The position numbers and the translations under genes are program-made. The notes under the pieces were generated by a model. It was not told the origin of the DNA, made no database searches, and saw nothing but the letters and a program-made list of their open reading frames with translations. Source: UBA5266 sp964610025 (GTDB taxonomy: Bacteria; Bacteroidota; Bacteroidia; Bacteroidales; WCHB1-69). From it: a DNA stretch of 8,525 bases. Position 1 is the first letter of the stretch. Each line of letters begins with the position of its first letter. The stretch spans positions 1-8,525 of the forward strand of contig CAZSTX010000055.1 in NCBI GenBank assembly GCA_964610025.1. Reading direction: 5' to 3'. Shown here piece by piece: positions 1-6,282 of this stretch.

Positions 1-1068
1 CGTCCTGTAGATTCCGTAAAAATAGTCGATACTATTTGTGCTGGAAGCACTTACACTTCTTATAACTTTAACTTACCTACAGTTTATACCGTTACAGGCT
101 ATACGATTTTAGATACCAATAATGATGTCAATGCAAATGGTTGCGACAGTATTACCAATATCACTTTATATGTACAACCTGTAGACTCAATTTTTATTGT
201 TGATTCTATTTGTTCAGGAGAACACTATACATTGAATGGATTTGATATAAAGACTATTCATTCTTATGAAGAAGATATTATTGAAAAGGTCAATCATACA
301 GTTAATATAAATGGATGCGATAGTACTACTTTCTTAAAATTAATAGTACATCCAATCCCAGAGATTAGTTTAGGAGAAGATATTTCTGTATGTCATGATT
401 CTATTTATCCTGTAATATTAGACCCTGGTTCGCAGTATTATTCTTATTTGTGGAATACAGGTTCTCGTAACCAAATATTGAATGTTACTAAAGGAGGATT
501 TTATTCTGTAACTGTATCAAATAAAAATAATTGTTTGAATTCGGATACTATTGAAGTGGTCGATTTAACAGATATGTATGTAAGAATAGAAAGCTTATAT
601 GATTTCTGTGATAATAATATGCGAACAATTCTTATTGCTAATAGTAATGTTGATGTTTCGGCTTTATTATGGAATACAGGGGCAACATCTACAAGTATTG
701 ATGTGAAAAATCCAGGTGTATATAGTGTTACTGCTACTAAAATGACTTGCAAAGTATCAGATTTTTATCTTATAGATTCTTGTGAGTTTAGATTGTTTAT
801 TCCTAATGCAATTACTCCATCTGATAATAACGGCTTAAATGACTGTTTTGAAATACATTTTCCAAATAATTATGAAATAACTAATTTAAGTTTAGATATA
901 TTTGATCGTTGGGGCAATAGGGTATTCCGCTCTAATACTCCAGATTTTAAATGGTATGGAACAACTTCAAATGGAAAAATAGCACATGATAATACATTTG
1001 TTTATGTTCTTATAATGAATGTAAATGGAGTAAAACATACCTTTAAAGGCACGATACTTGTAATGTAA
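1..1068 (+). CDS. Secreted repeat protein with T9SS type B C-terminal sorting domain (5' truncated)
   Basis: The frame is open from the first base, so the start codon lies outside the window; an in-frame TTG at 232 is internal, because the repeat pattern continues upstream of it. 355 residues are visible. Residues 2-117 form two 58-residue Cys-containing repeats with a VDS..IVD.IC.G..YT start and an NGCDS.T end. Residues about 118-255 look like two Ig/PKD-like beta modules, each with an LWNTG motif followed by a G.YSVT strand. Residues about 262-355 match the gliding motility-associated C-terminal (CHU_C, type B CTD) family: IPNAITPSDNNGLND, then IFDRWGNRVF, and a KGTI ending. Known for the family: this domain directs export across the outer membrane by T9SS and attachment or release at the surface. 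The product is probably a large adhesin or surface protein, but no enzymatic domain is visible and its ligand is unknown. No convincing terminator follows; hutI starts 37 bases downstream. Confidence 0.9.
   Translation, partial: RPVDSVKIVDTICAGSTYTSYNFNLPTVYTVTGYTILDTNNDVNANGCDSITNITLYVQPVDSIFIVDSICSGEHYTLNGFDIKTIHSYEEDIIEKVNHTVNINGCDSTTFLKLIVHPIPEISLGEDISVCHDSIYPVILDPGSQYYSYLWNTGSRNQILNVTKGGFYSVTVSNKNNCLNSDTIEVVDLTDMYVRIESLYDFCDNNMRTILIANSNVDVSALLWNTGATSTSIDVKNPGVYSVTATKMTCKVSDFYLIDSCEFRLFIPNAITPSDNNGLNDCFEIHFPNNYEITNLSLDIFDRWGNRVFRSNTPDFKWYGTTSNGKIAHDNTFVYVLIMNVNGVKHTFKGTILVM
4..351 (+). repeat. Two tandem 174-bp (58-residue) coding repeats
   Basis: Unit A (4-177) and unit B (178-351) each encode a PVDS..IVD(T/S)IC(A/S)G..YT segment and end in NGCDS.T....L.V. 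The two cysteines of each unit (residues 13/48 and 71/106 of the visible protein) are exactly 58 residues apart between units. The DNA has diverged well beyond the protein pattern, so the duplication is old. The repeats run into the left edge, so more copies probably lie upstream. Confidence 0.8.
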
Positions 1069-1105
1069 AAAACTTATAATTTTATTTATAAAGAGATACT
1101 TTCTT

Positions 1106-2344
1106 ATGCTTTTAATAAAAAACATAAAAGAATTAATTCAGGTTGAAGACGAATGTGTTCCATATAGGGCAGGTATTAAAATGCAAGAGTTAAATACACT
1201 GAAAAATGCGTGGCTATTAATAAAAGAAAATACAATCTATGACTTTGGAAAAATGAGCGATCTTACTTTAGAGGCACATCAAATTACTGAAGTAATAGAT
1301 GCAGAAGATAAAATGATATTTCCTTGTTTTTGCGATTCACATACACACATTGTTTATGCAAATAGTCGAGAAATAGAATACATAGATAAAATAAAAGGAC
1401 TGTCGTATGAAGAAATTGCCAGACGAGGTGGTGGCATTCTAAATTCAGTACAGCGATTGCATGAAATGTCTGAAGATGATTTGTTTGTATCTGCATGGGA
1501 AAGGTTAGAAGAGGTAAAAAGCTATGGCACAGGGGCTATTGAAATTAAAAGTGGCTATGGATTAGATACTGAAAATGAATTAAAAATGCTACGTGTTATT
1601 CGTCAATTAAAAGAAAAATCGGATTTGACGATAAAAGCAACATTTTTGGGTGCTCATGCAATTCCAATTGCATATAAAGGAAAGCAAAAGAAATACGTAG
1701 ATTTGATTATTAATGAAATGATTCCAATGGTTGCAGAAGAAAAACTTGCAGACTTTATTGACGTATTTTGTGATAAAGGTTTTTTTACTGTTGAAGAAAC
1801 CGATAGTATATTAGCAGCTGGCTTAAAGTATGGATTACGTCCTAAAATACATGCCAATGAGCTTGATTTTTCGGGAGGAGTACAAGTTGGCGTTAAATAC
1901 AATGCATTATCTGTAGATCATTTAGAATATATTGGTGATGCAGAAATAGATAGTTTACTTCAGTCAAAAACGATGCCTACTGTTTTGCCGGGAGCAGCTT
2001 TTTTTCTTGGAATGATTCATTCGCCAGTAAGAAAAATGATGGATGCAGGCTTACCAATTGCTATGGCAAGCGATTTTAATCCTGGGTCTTCACCATCAGG
2101 TAATATGCAACTAATTCTTTCAATGGCATGTATACTATATCATATGTTGCCTGAAGAAGCAATTAACGCTACTACTTTAAATAGTGCTTATGCAATGGGC
2201 TGTAGCGACACTTTAGGAAGTATAGCAAGAGGAAAAATAGCTAATTTATTTATTACATCAAAAATACCTACCTACGAATATATGCCTTATTCATATGGAA
2301 ATAATAAAGTTGAAAGAGTTATTTTAAATGGAAAATTACAATGA
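1106..2344 (+). CDS. hutI: Imidazolonepropionase (histidine degradation)
   Basis: Hydrolyses 4-imidazolone-5-propionate to N-formimino-L-glutamate, the third step of histidine breakdown, in the cytoplasm. The 412-residue protein has the usual HutI length and an amidohydrolase (TIM-barrel) layout. Metal ligands are visible at the expected places: H79 and H81 in DSHTH, H249 in KIHANE, and D323 in ASDFNPGS. Family motifs ARRGGGILNSV (about 105-115), IEIKSGYGL (145-153), LGAHAIP (181-187) and SVDHLEY (269-275) are intact. The ATG at 1106 is chosen because the N-terminus (LIKNIKELIQV, then a second strand) matches the beta-sandwich start of the family. No hutU, hutH or hutG lies beside it, so the rest of the pathway must be elsewhere. 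Its 3' end overlaps folK by 17 bases, suggesting translational coupling. No clear promoter box is seen in the 37-base gap upstream. Confidence 0.96.
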   Translation: MLLIKNIKELIQVEDECVPYRAGIKMQELNTLKNAWLLIKENTIYDFGKMSDLTLEAHQITEVIDAEDKMIFPCFCDSHTHIVYANSREIEYIDKIKGLSYEEIARRGGGILNSVQRLHEMSEDDLFVSAWERLEEVKSYGTGAIEIKSGYGLDTENELKMLRVIRQLKEKSDLTIKATFLGAHAIPIAYKGKQKKYVDLIINEMIPMVAEEKLADFIDVFCDKGFFTVEETDSILAAGLKYGLRPKIHANELDFSGGVQVGVKYNALSVDHLEYIGDAEIDSLLQSKTMPTVLPGAAFFLGMIHSPVRKMMDAGLPIAMASDFNPGSSPSGNMQLILSMACILYHMLPEEAINATTLNSAYAMGCSDTLGSIARGKIANLFITSKIPTYEYMPYSYGNNKVERVILNGKLQ

Positions 2345-2828
2345 TGTTTACTTACTTGCTGGGGGGAATTTAAATAATACAATTGAGAAATTTAATTTGC
2401 TTTTTCAAAAAATTGAAAAACAAATCGGAAATATAATCAAAAAATCTAATTTTTATGAAAGTGAATCTTGGGGTTTTCACTCCCAATACCGTTTTGTTAA
2501 TGTAGCAATCTATGTTCAAACAAAATTAAAACCTTCCGAAACAATGAAAGAGATAAAACAAATAGAAAAAGAATTTGGAAGAGAAAAAAATAATACTTCT
2601 ATTTATCAAGATAGAAACGTAGATATAGATATTATTTTTTATAATAATTTAACAATAAACTCTGAAGATGTAACCATTCCCCATTTACATATGCATGAAC
2701 GAATGTTTGTGTTAAAACCTCTTGCCGAAATAGCTCCAGCATATATACATCCCATTTTTCATAAAAGCGTTAAACAACTTATGGATAAATGTACAGATAA
2801 ATTGTTAGTGAAAATAATTAACCTATAA
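2328..2828 (+). CDS. folK: 2-amino-4-hydroxy-6-hydroxymethyldihydropteridine pyrophosphokinase (HPPK)
   Basis: Transfers pyrophosphate from ATP to 6-hydroxymethyl-7,8-dihydropterin in folate synthesis. The 166-residue protein has the HPPK order of motifs: VYLLAGGN near the start, ESESWGF (44-50), FVNVA (56-60), IEKEFGRE (79-86), then DRNVDIDIIFY with R96 and the Mg-binding pair D99 and D101, and PHLHMHERMFVLKPLAEIAP (118-137). Two departures from the common pattern are seen: the usual GSN loop reads GGN, and the classic GPR before the aspartates reads QDR. Neither removes a known catalytic residue. The ATG at 2328 is inside the last codons of hutI; it is the only nearby start that keeps the first beta strand, and the ATGs at 2341 and 2344 are in other frames. 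It is probably translated from the same mRNA as hutI. Confidence 0.95.
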   Translation: MENYNDVYLLAGGNLNNTIEKFNLLFQKIEKQIGNIIKKSNFYESESWGFHSQYRFVNVAIYVQTKLKPSETMKEIKQIEKEFGREKNNTSIYQDRNVDIDIIFYNNLTINSEDVTIPHLHMHERMFVLKPLAEIAPAYIHPIFHKSVKQLMDKCTDKLLVKIINL

Positions 2829-2848
2829 TTTAATGTAGTAAAAAATTA

Positions 2849-2857
2849 TACTTTTGC
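2849..2857 (+). promoter_or_regulatory. Bacteroidota-type -7 promoter box TACTTTTGC upstream of dsbD
   Basis: Exact match to TAnnTTTGC, the -7 element of the Bacteroidota primary sigma factor. It ends 14 bases before the dsbD ATG, so the leader would be only about 8-11 bases. No clear -33 TTG sits at the usual 17-23 base distance, which lowers confidence. An in-frame TTG (2854-2856) lies inside this box, which argues against it being the dsbD start codon. Confidence 0.6.
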
Positions 2858-2871
2858 AAAAAATATATAAT

Positions 2872-4962
2872 ATGAGACCTTGTATTAAAAAAATTAAAAA
2901 CATTGCATTTACATTATTTTTAATAGTTCAAACATTAGTTGTATTTTCTCAGTTATCCCAACCTGTGAAGTGGACTTATAAAACGAACGCAATAAAAGAT
3001 AATATTATAGAAATTCAAATAACAGCAACAGTTGAAAAAAACTGGCATTTATATTCTCAATACAACACAAAAGGACTTACTCAACAGACTGTGTTTACAT
3101 ACGAACCTTCTAATGCTTATAATTTAGTAGGAAAAACAACAGAACCACTTTATGTAGAGGTTACAGATGAATATGGAACTGATAGATATTTTGAATCATC
3201 GATAATTGTTTTTAAGCAAAAAATAGAAGTTGTATCCTCAAAAGATTTTACAATAGCAGCTACTGTTGATGCACAAGCTTGTACAGAGGGGAAATGTGTA
3301 ATGGTAGGAGATGATTTTTTATTTAAAATCAAAGGGGTTTCAAGAGGAGAAAAAGAAAAAAATGAAGGAGAGGAAACAAAAGTAAAAGATGAAAATACCG
3401 AGAATATAGAAAGTGCAGAAAATATAATAGTAGTTAAAGAATCAAAAGATACGACACCAAAACTAATGAAAAAAGATGATACAGTTCATGTAGGCAGTAC
3501 TACACAAGGAAAACCTTGGTGGATAGTGTTTTTAGTGTCTTTTGCAGCTGGTTTGTTAGCTTTAATTACGCCTTGTGTTTTCCCTATGATTCCTATGACT
3601 ATTAGCTTTTTTATGAAAGAAGAAAGAAGCAGAAAACAAGGATTAAAGCAGGCTTATTTCTTTGGAGGGTCAATCATATTTATGTTTGCAGCCTTAGGAC
3701 TTGCACTAACTTTACTTTTAGGAAAAGATGCAATGTATATCATAAGCACTCATTGGATACCTAATGTAATATTCTTTATCATATTTATGGTGTTTGCTTT
3801 TTCATTTTTTGGCTTATTTGAAATTACTTTACCTGCTTCATGGATTAATAAATCAGACCAACAATCAGATAAAGGAGGATATTTAGGCTCTTTTTTTATA
3901 GCATTAACAACTGTTTTAGTATCATTTTCTTGTACAGGACCTATATTGGGGGCAGCGCTTATAGAAATGGCATCAGGGTCAAGTGATAGTTTGGTGTTTT
4001 TTATTTCTATGATAGGATTTGCACTTGGTTTTGCACTTCCATTCACATTATTAGCAATATTCCCTTCTATGATAGGAAGAATGAAATCAGGAAGTTGGTT
4101 GAATACGGTTAAAATTGTTTTTGGATTTCTTGAAATAGCCTTGGGATTAAAGTTTTTATCAATGGCAGATTTAAGCGAAAATTGGAGATTACTTGATAGA
4201 GAAACCTATTTAGCCTTATGGATAGTAACATTTACTTTATTAGGTTTTTATTTCTTAGGAAAATTAAAATTCAAAGGCGATTCGCCTGTAGAAAGTATAT
4301 CAGTATATCGATTGTTTTTATCATTAATAACGTTCTCCTTCGTTGTGTATATGATACCAGGACTATGGGGAGCTCCTTTAAAAGCTTTGTCAGGATATAT
4401 TCCGCCAATGACAACACAAGATTTTAATATTGAACGTACTATTGTTGAATATGGTGGAAATACAGCTAAAGTATCTACTATTCCAATTGATAGAAAATAT
4501 GCCGATATTCTTCATTTACCAACTGGATTTGAAGGTTTTTTTGATTTAGACGAAGCAAAAGCATATGCGAAAAAAGTGAATAAACCACTGTTTGTAGATT
4601 TTACAGGAAAAACATGTGCAAATTGTCGAAAAATGGAAGAAAGTGTATGGATAAATGAGCGTGTAAAACCCCTATTGCAGAATGAATACATTATGGTTGC
4701 TTTATATGCCGATGAAAACACTATTAAATTACCTGAAGAAGAATGGGTCGTTGGCGATAATGGGAAAATTATAAAAACTTTAGGAAAGAAAAATTTAAAT
4801 TATCAAATTACACAATTTAATATTAATGCTCAACCATTGTACGTAATAATGGATGCTGATGGCAATCTTTTAACAGAACAAACACAAGTGTTTGATTTAA
4901 GTATAGATAATTTTGTGAGATTTTTAGAAGAAGGAATAGCTAATTTTAAAAAACAAAAATAA
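2872..4962 (+). CDS. dsbD: DsbD-type thiol:disulfide interchange protein (cytochrome c biogenesis transmembrane family)
   Basis: Carries electrons from cytoplasmic thioredoxin across the inner membrane to periplasmic thiol proteins. The 696-residue protein, read from the ATG at 2872, has a signal peptide (about 1-27, ending VVFSQ); an N-terminal immunoglobulin-like domain with a redox pair C137/C142 in ACTEGKCV; a charged Lys/Glu-rich linker (about 157-212); eight likely membrane helices (about 217-497) with the paired cysteines C235 in TPCVFPMIPM and C354 in SCTGPILG; and a C-terminal thioredoxin domain with C582-A-N-C585 in DFTGKTCANCRKMEE. All six expected cysteines are present, so all three modules should work. 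The longer reading from TTG at 2854 is rejected because that codon is part of the promoter box and the signal peptide fits the ATG. smpB begins 42 bases downstream and may be cotranscribed. Partner proteins (cytochrome c maturation, DsbC/G-like) are not in the window. Confidence 0.93.
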   Translation: MRPCIKKIKNIAFTLFLIVQTLVVFSQLSQPVKWTYKTNAIKDNIIEIQITATVEKNWHLYSQYNTKGLTQQTVFTYEPSNAYNLVGKTTEPLYVEVTDEYGTDRYFESSIIVFKQKIEVVSSKDFTIAATVDAQACTEGKCVMVGDDFLFKIKGVSRGEKEKNEGEETKVKDENTENIESAENIIVVKESKDTTPKLMKKDDTVHVGSTTQGKPWWIVFLVSFAAGLLALITPCVFPMIPMTISFFMKEERSRKQGLKQAYFFGGSIIFMFAALGLALTLLLGKDAMYIISTHWIPNVIFFIIFMVFAFSFFGLFEITLPASWINKSDQQSDKGGYLGSFFIALTTVLVSFSCTGPILGAALIEMASGSSDSLVFFISMIGFALGFALPFTLLAIFPSMIGRMKSGSWLNTVKIVFGFLEIALGLKFLSMADLSENWRLLDRETYLALWIVTFTLLGFYFLGKLKFKGDSPVESISVYRLFLSLITFSFVVYMIPGLWGAPLKALSGYIPPMTTQDFNIERTIVEYGGNTAKVSTIPIDRKYADILHLPTGFEGFFDLDEAKAYAKKVNKPLFVDFTGKTCANCRKMEESVWINERVKPLLQNEYIMVALYADENTIKLPEEEWVVGDNGKIIKTLGKKNLNYQITQFNINAQPLYVIMDADGNLLTEQTQVFDLSIDNFVRFLEEGIANFKKQK

Positions 4963-5004
4963 TTGTGTGCTATAACTTCAATTATTTAATTGTAAATAGT
5001 TGCA

Positions 5005-5469
5005 ATGGCTAAAAAAAAAGAAAATAATACCTCTATTAATATTAAAAATCGGAAAGCAGAATACGAGTATTTTCTTCTTTCAAAATACACTGCAGGTATT
5101 GTACTTACTGGAACAGAGATAAAGTCAATTAGAGCAGGAAAAGCCAATCTTACTGATGCCTATTGTCTTTTTATTAATAATGAATTGTGGATTAGAGGAT
5201 TACATATAGCAGAATATCTACAAGGAAGCTATAATAATCATGAACCGAAACAAGATAGAAAACTCTTACTTACAAAAAGAGAATTAAAAAAACTACAATC
5301 CAAATTGAATGAAAGTGGGACAACCATTATTCCAACTTTATTGTTTATAAACGAAAAAGGATTAGCCAAACTTGATATTTGTCTTGCTCGTGGAAAAAAA
5401 ATGTATGATAAACGCGATACTATCAAAGAAAAAGATATTCGCCGTGCAAAAGAAAGAGATGAATACTAA
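5005..5469 (+). CDS. smpB: SsrA-binding protein SmpB (trans-translation)
   Basis: Binds tmRNA (SsrA) and brings it to stalled ribosomes, so that the nascent chain is tagged and the ribosome released. The 154-residue length is typical. Family motifs are clear: NRKAEYEY (15-22), GTEIKSIRAGKANLTDAY (36-53, contacts the tmRNA tRNA-like domain), HEPKQDRKLLLTKRE (79-93), and LARGKKMYDKRDTIKEKD (127-144), followed by a basic C-terminal tail that enters the mRNA channel. The ATG at 5005 gives the usual lysine-rich N-terminus. The bases just upstream read TAGTTGCA, only loosely like a promoter box and too close to the ATG to serve, so transcription with dsbD is likely. The gene is convergent with the flavoprotein gene, with 37 bases between the stop codons. 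Confidence 0.97.
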   Translation: MAKKKENNTSINIKNRKAEYEYFLLSKYTAGIVLTGTEIKSIRAGKANLTDAYCLFINNELWIRGLHIAEYLQGSYNNHEPKQDRKLLLTKRELKKLQSKLNESGTTIIPTLLFINEKGLAKLDICLARGKKMYDKRDTIKEKDIRRAKERDEY

Positions 5470-5506
5470 ATGCTATAGGTTGTTTTAATAATATCTCTTT
5501 TTATAT

Positions 5507-6046
5507 TTATTCTGATAAATAATCTTTTGTTTGTTGTATTACTTCCATAAAGTGTTGCTTTAATTCAGAATTGGTAATACCTTTATTAATATCGAAATTT
5601 CTTTCAAAAGAAGGCAATGAAAAAGAATTAATAATGAAAGCACCATGAAGTGGAAATAATTTCTTTGCTATTTCTAATGAGCTAGCACCACCTCGTTTGC
5701 CGGGTGATGTAGATAAAAGTAATATATTTTTACCTTTAAACATTTGATATTGAATCATCGAAACCCAATCGAATAAATTTTTAAAGGCTGCCGAATAATT
5801 TCCATTGTGTTCTGTCATCGAAATAATAAGAAAATCAGCTTCTAATAATTTATCTAAAAAACGTTGGGCATTATCAGGAACGCCTATTGAAGCAATTACG
5901 TCGACGGTGAAAAGTGGAAGAGCGTAATCGTTTAAATCTAAAATTTCTATAGTGCTATTTTCAAATTGTTTAGCTGCATATTCTGCAAATATTTTATTGA
6001 TAGAATTTTTACTATATGAAGCGCCAAAAGCGATTATTTTTTTCAT
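5507..6046 (-). CDS. NAD(P)H-dependent FMN reductase family flavoprotein
   Basis: A 179-residue flavodoxin-fold protein of the NADPH-dependent FMN reductase family, which includes FMN, azo, quinone and chromate reductases. The N-terminal strand and phosphate loop KKIIAFGASYSKNSIN (2-17) should hold the FMN phosphate; the TEHNGNYSAAFKNLFDWVS block (78-96) corresponds to the family PEYNGS.P..LKN..DW motif with Glu-His replacing the usual Glu-Tyr; and STSPGKRGG (112-120) is the second flavin-side loop. No signal peptide is seen, so it is cytoplasmic. The physiological substrate cannot be told from sequence; general quinone or flavin reduction is a fair guess. It is transcribed alone, away from the ATP-grasp gene. 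The start (CAT at 6044-6046) gives the standard beta-strand N-terminus. Confidence 0.88.
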   Translation of the reverse strand: MKKIIAFGASYSKNSINKIFAEYAAKQFENSTIEILDLNDYALPLFTVDVIASIGVPDNAQRFLDKLLEADFLIISMTEHNGNYSAAFKNLFDWVSMIQYQMFKGKNILLLSTSPGKRGGASSLEIAKKLFPLHGAFIINSFSLPSFERNFDINKGITNSELKQHFMEVIQQTKDYLSE

Positions 6047-6072
6047 AATATTTTTACGTTATAATATTTCTA

Positions 6073-6092
6073 ATAATAAAAATTTTTATTAT
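6073..6092. repeat. Perfect 20-bp AT-only palindrome in the divergent intergenic region
   Basis: The two 10-base halves (ATAATAAAAA and TTTTTATTAT) are exact reverse complements, meeting at 6082/6083. It lies 26 bases upstream of the start codon of the minus-strand flavoprotein gene, within its likely leader or promoter zone. It could be an operator for a dimeric regulator. Since the region is nearly all A and T, chance is a real alternative. Confidence 0.4.
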
Positions 6093-6124
6093 AATTTATA
6101 ACAAATGAAAACTTAATTTGTTTT

Positions 6125-6155
6125 ACTGTTGAAATAAAAACAGTTATTATTTCAA
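6125..6155. repeat. Two overlapping, mutually exclusive inverted repeats
   Basis: TTGAAATAA (6129-6137) is the exact reverse complement of TTATTTCAA (6147-6155), with a 9-base loop. Overlapping it, ACTGTT (6125-6130) is the exact reverse complement of AACAGT (6139-6144), with an 8-base loop. The two hairpins share bases and cannot form together. On the minus strand they lie just downstream of a near-match to the promoter box (6157-6165, one mismatch), in the would-be start of the flavoprotein mRNA. Together with 6073-6092, this is the main structure in the 236-base gap (6047-6282), which otherwise holds only AT-rich sequence and the promoter box at 6255. Confidence 0.4.
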
Positions 6156-6254
6156 TGCAAAGAAAATTTTATTTAGTTTTATTTTTAAAATAAAGCCAGT
6201 TAAATAATTGGGTAGAATAGTGTAAAATGCTATTTTTTTTGTTTTAATTTTAAT

Positions 6255-6263
6255 TACTTTTGC
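6255..6263 (+). promoter_or_regulatory. Bacteroidota-type -7 promoter box TACTTTTGC upstream of the ATP-grasp gene
   Basis: Exact TAnnTTTGC match, identical in all nine bases to the box ahead of dsbD. It ends 19 bases before the ATG at 6283, giving a leader of roughly 12-16 bases. A TTTG at 6238-6241 is the nearest -33 candidate, but its 13-base spacing is shorter than usual. Confidence 0.6.
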
Positions 6264-6282
6264 ATTTTTAATTTTAATAAAA

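Noticed and set aside
232..234. TTG as the start of the first gene
   Set aside because: The frame is open to base 1 and the second 58-residue repeat begins at 178, so 232 is internal to a larger protein.
2854..2871. TTG start extending DsbD by six residues
   Set aside because: The TTG is part of the TACTTTTGC promoter box, and the ATG at 2872 gives a clean signal peptide.
4991..5004. Promoter box for smpB (TAGTTGC)
   Set aside because: It is one base short of the consensus spacing and ends two bases before the ATG, so a transcript from it would start inside the gene.
5504..5521. Hairpin TATTTAT-TCTG-ATAAATA as a terminator between smpB and the flavoprotein gene
   Set aside because: The stem is a 7-bp all-AT helix that overlaps the flavoprotein stop codon, with no clean T-run after it in either direction. 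It is too weak to call.
6215..6240. Hairpin AATAG/CTATT followed by eight T as an intrinsic terminator
   Set aside because: Nothing is transcribed into it on the plus strand, since the gene upstream is on the minus strand, and the stem has only five Watson-Crick pairs. Kept only as part of the dyad cluster.
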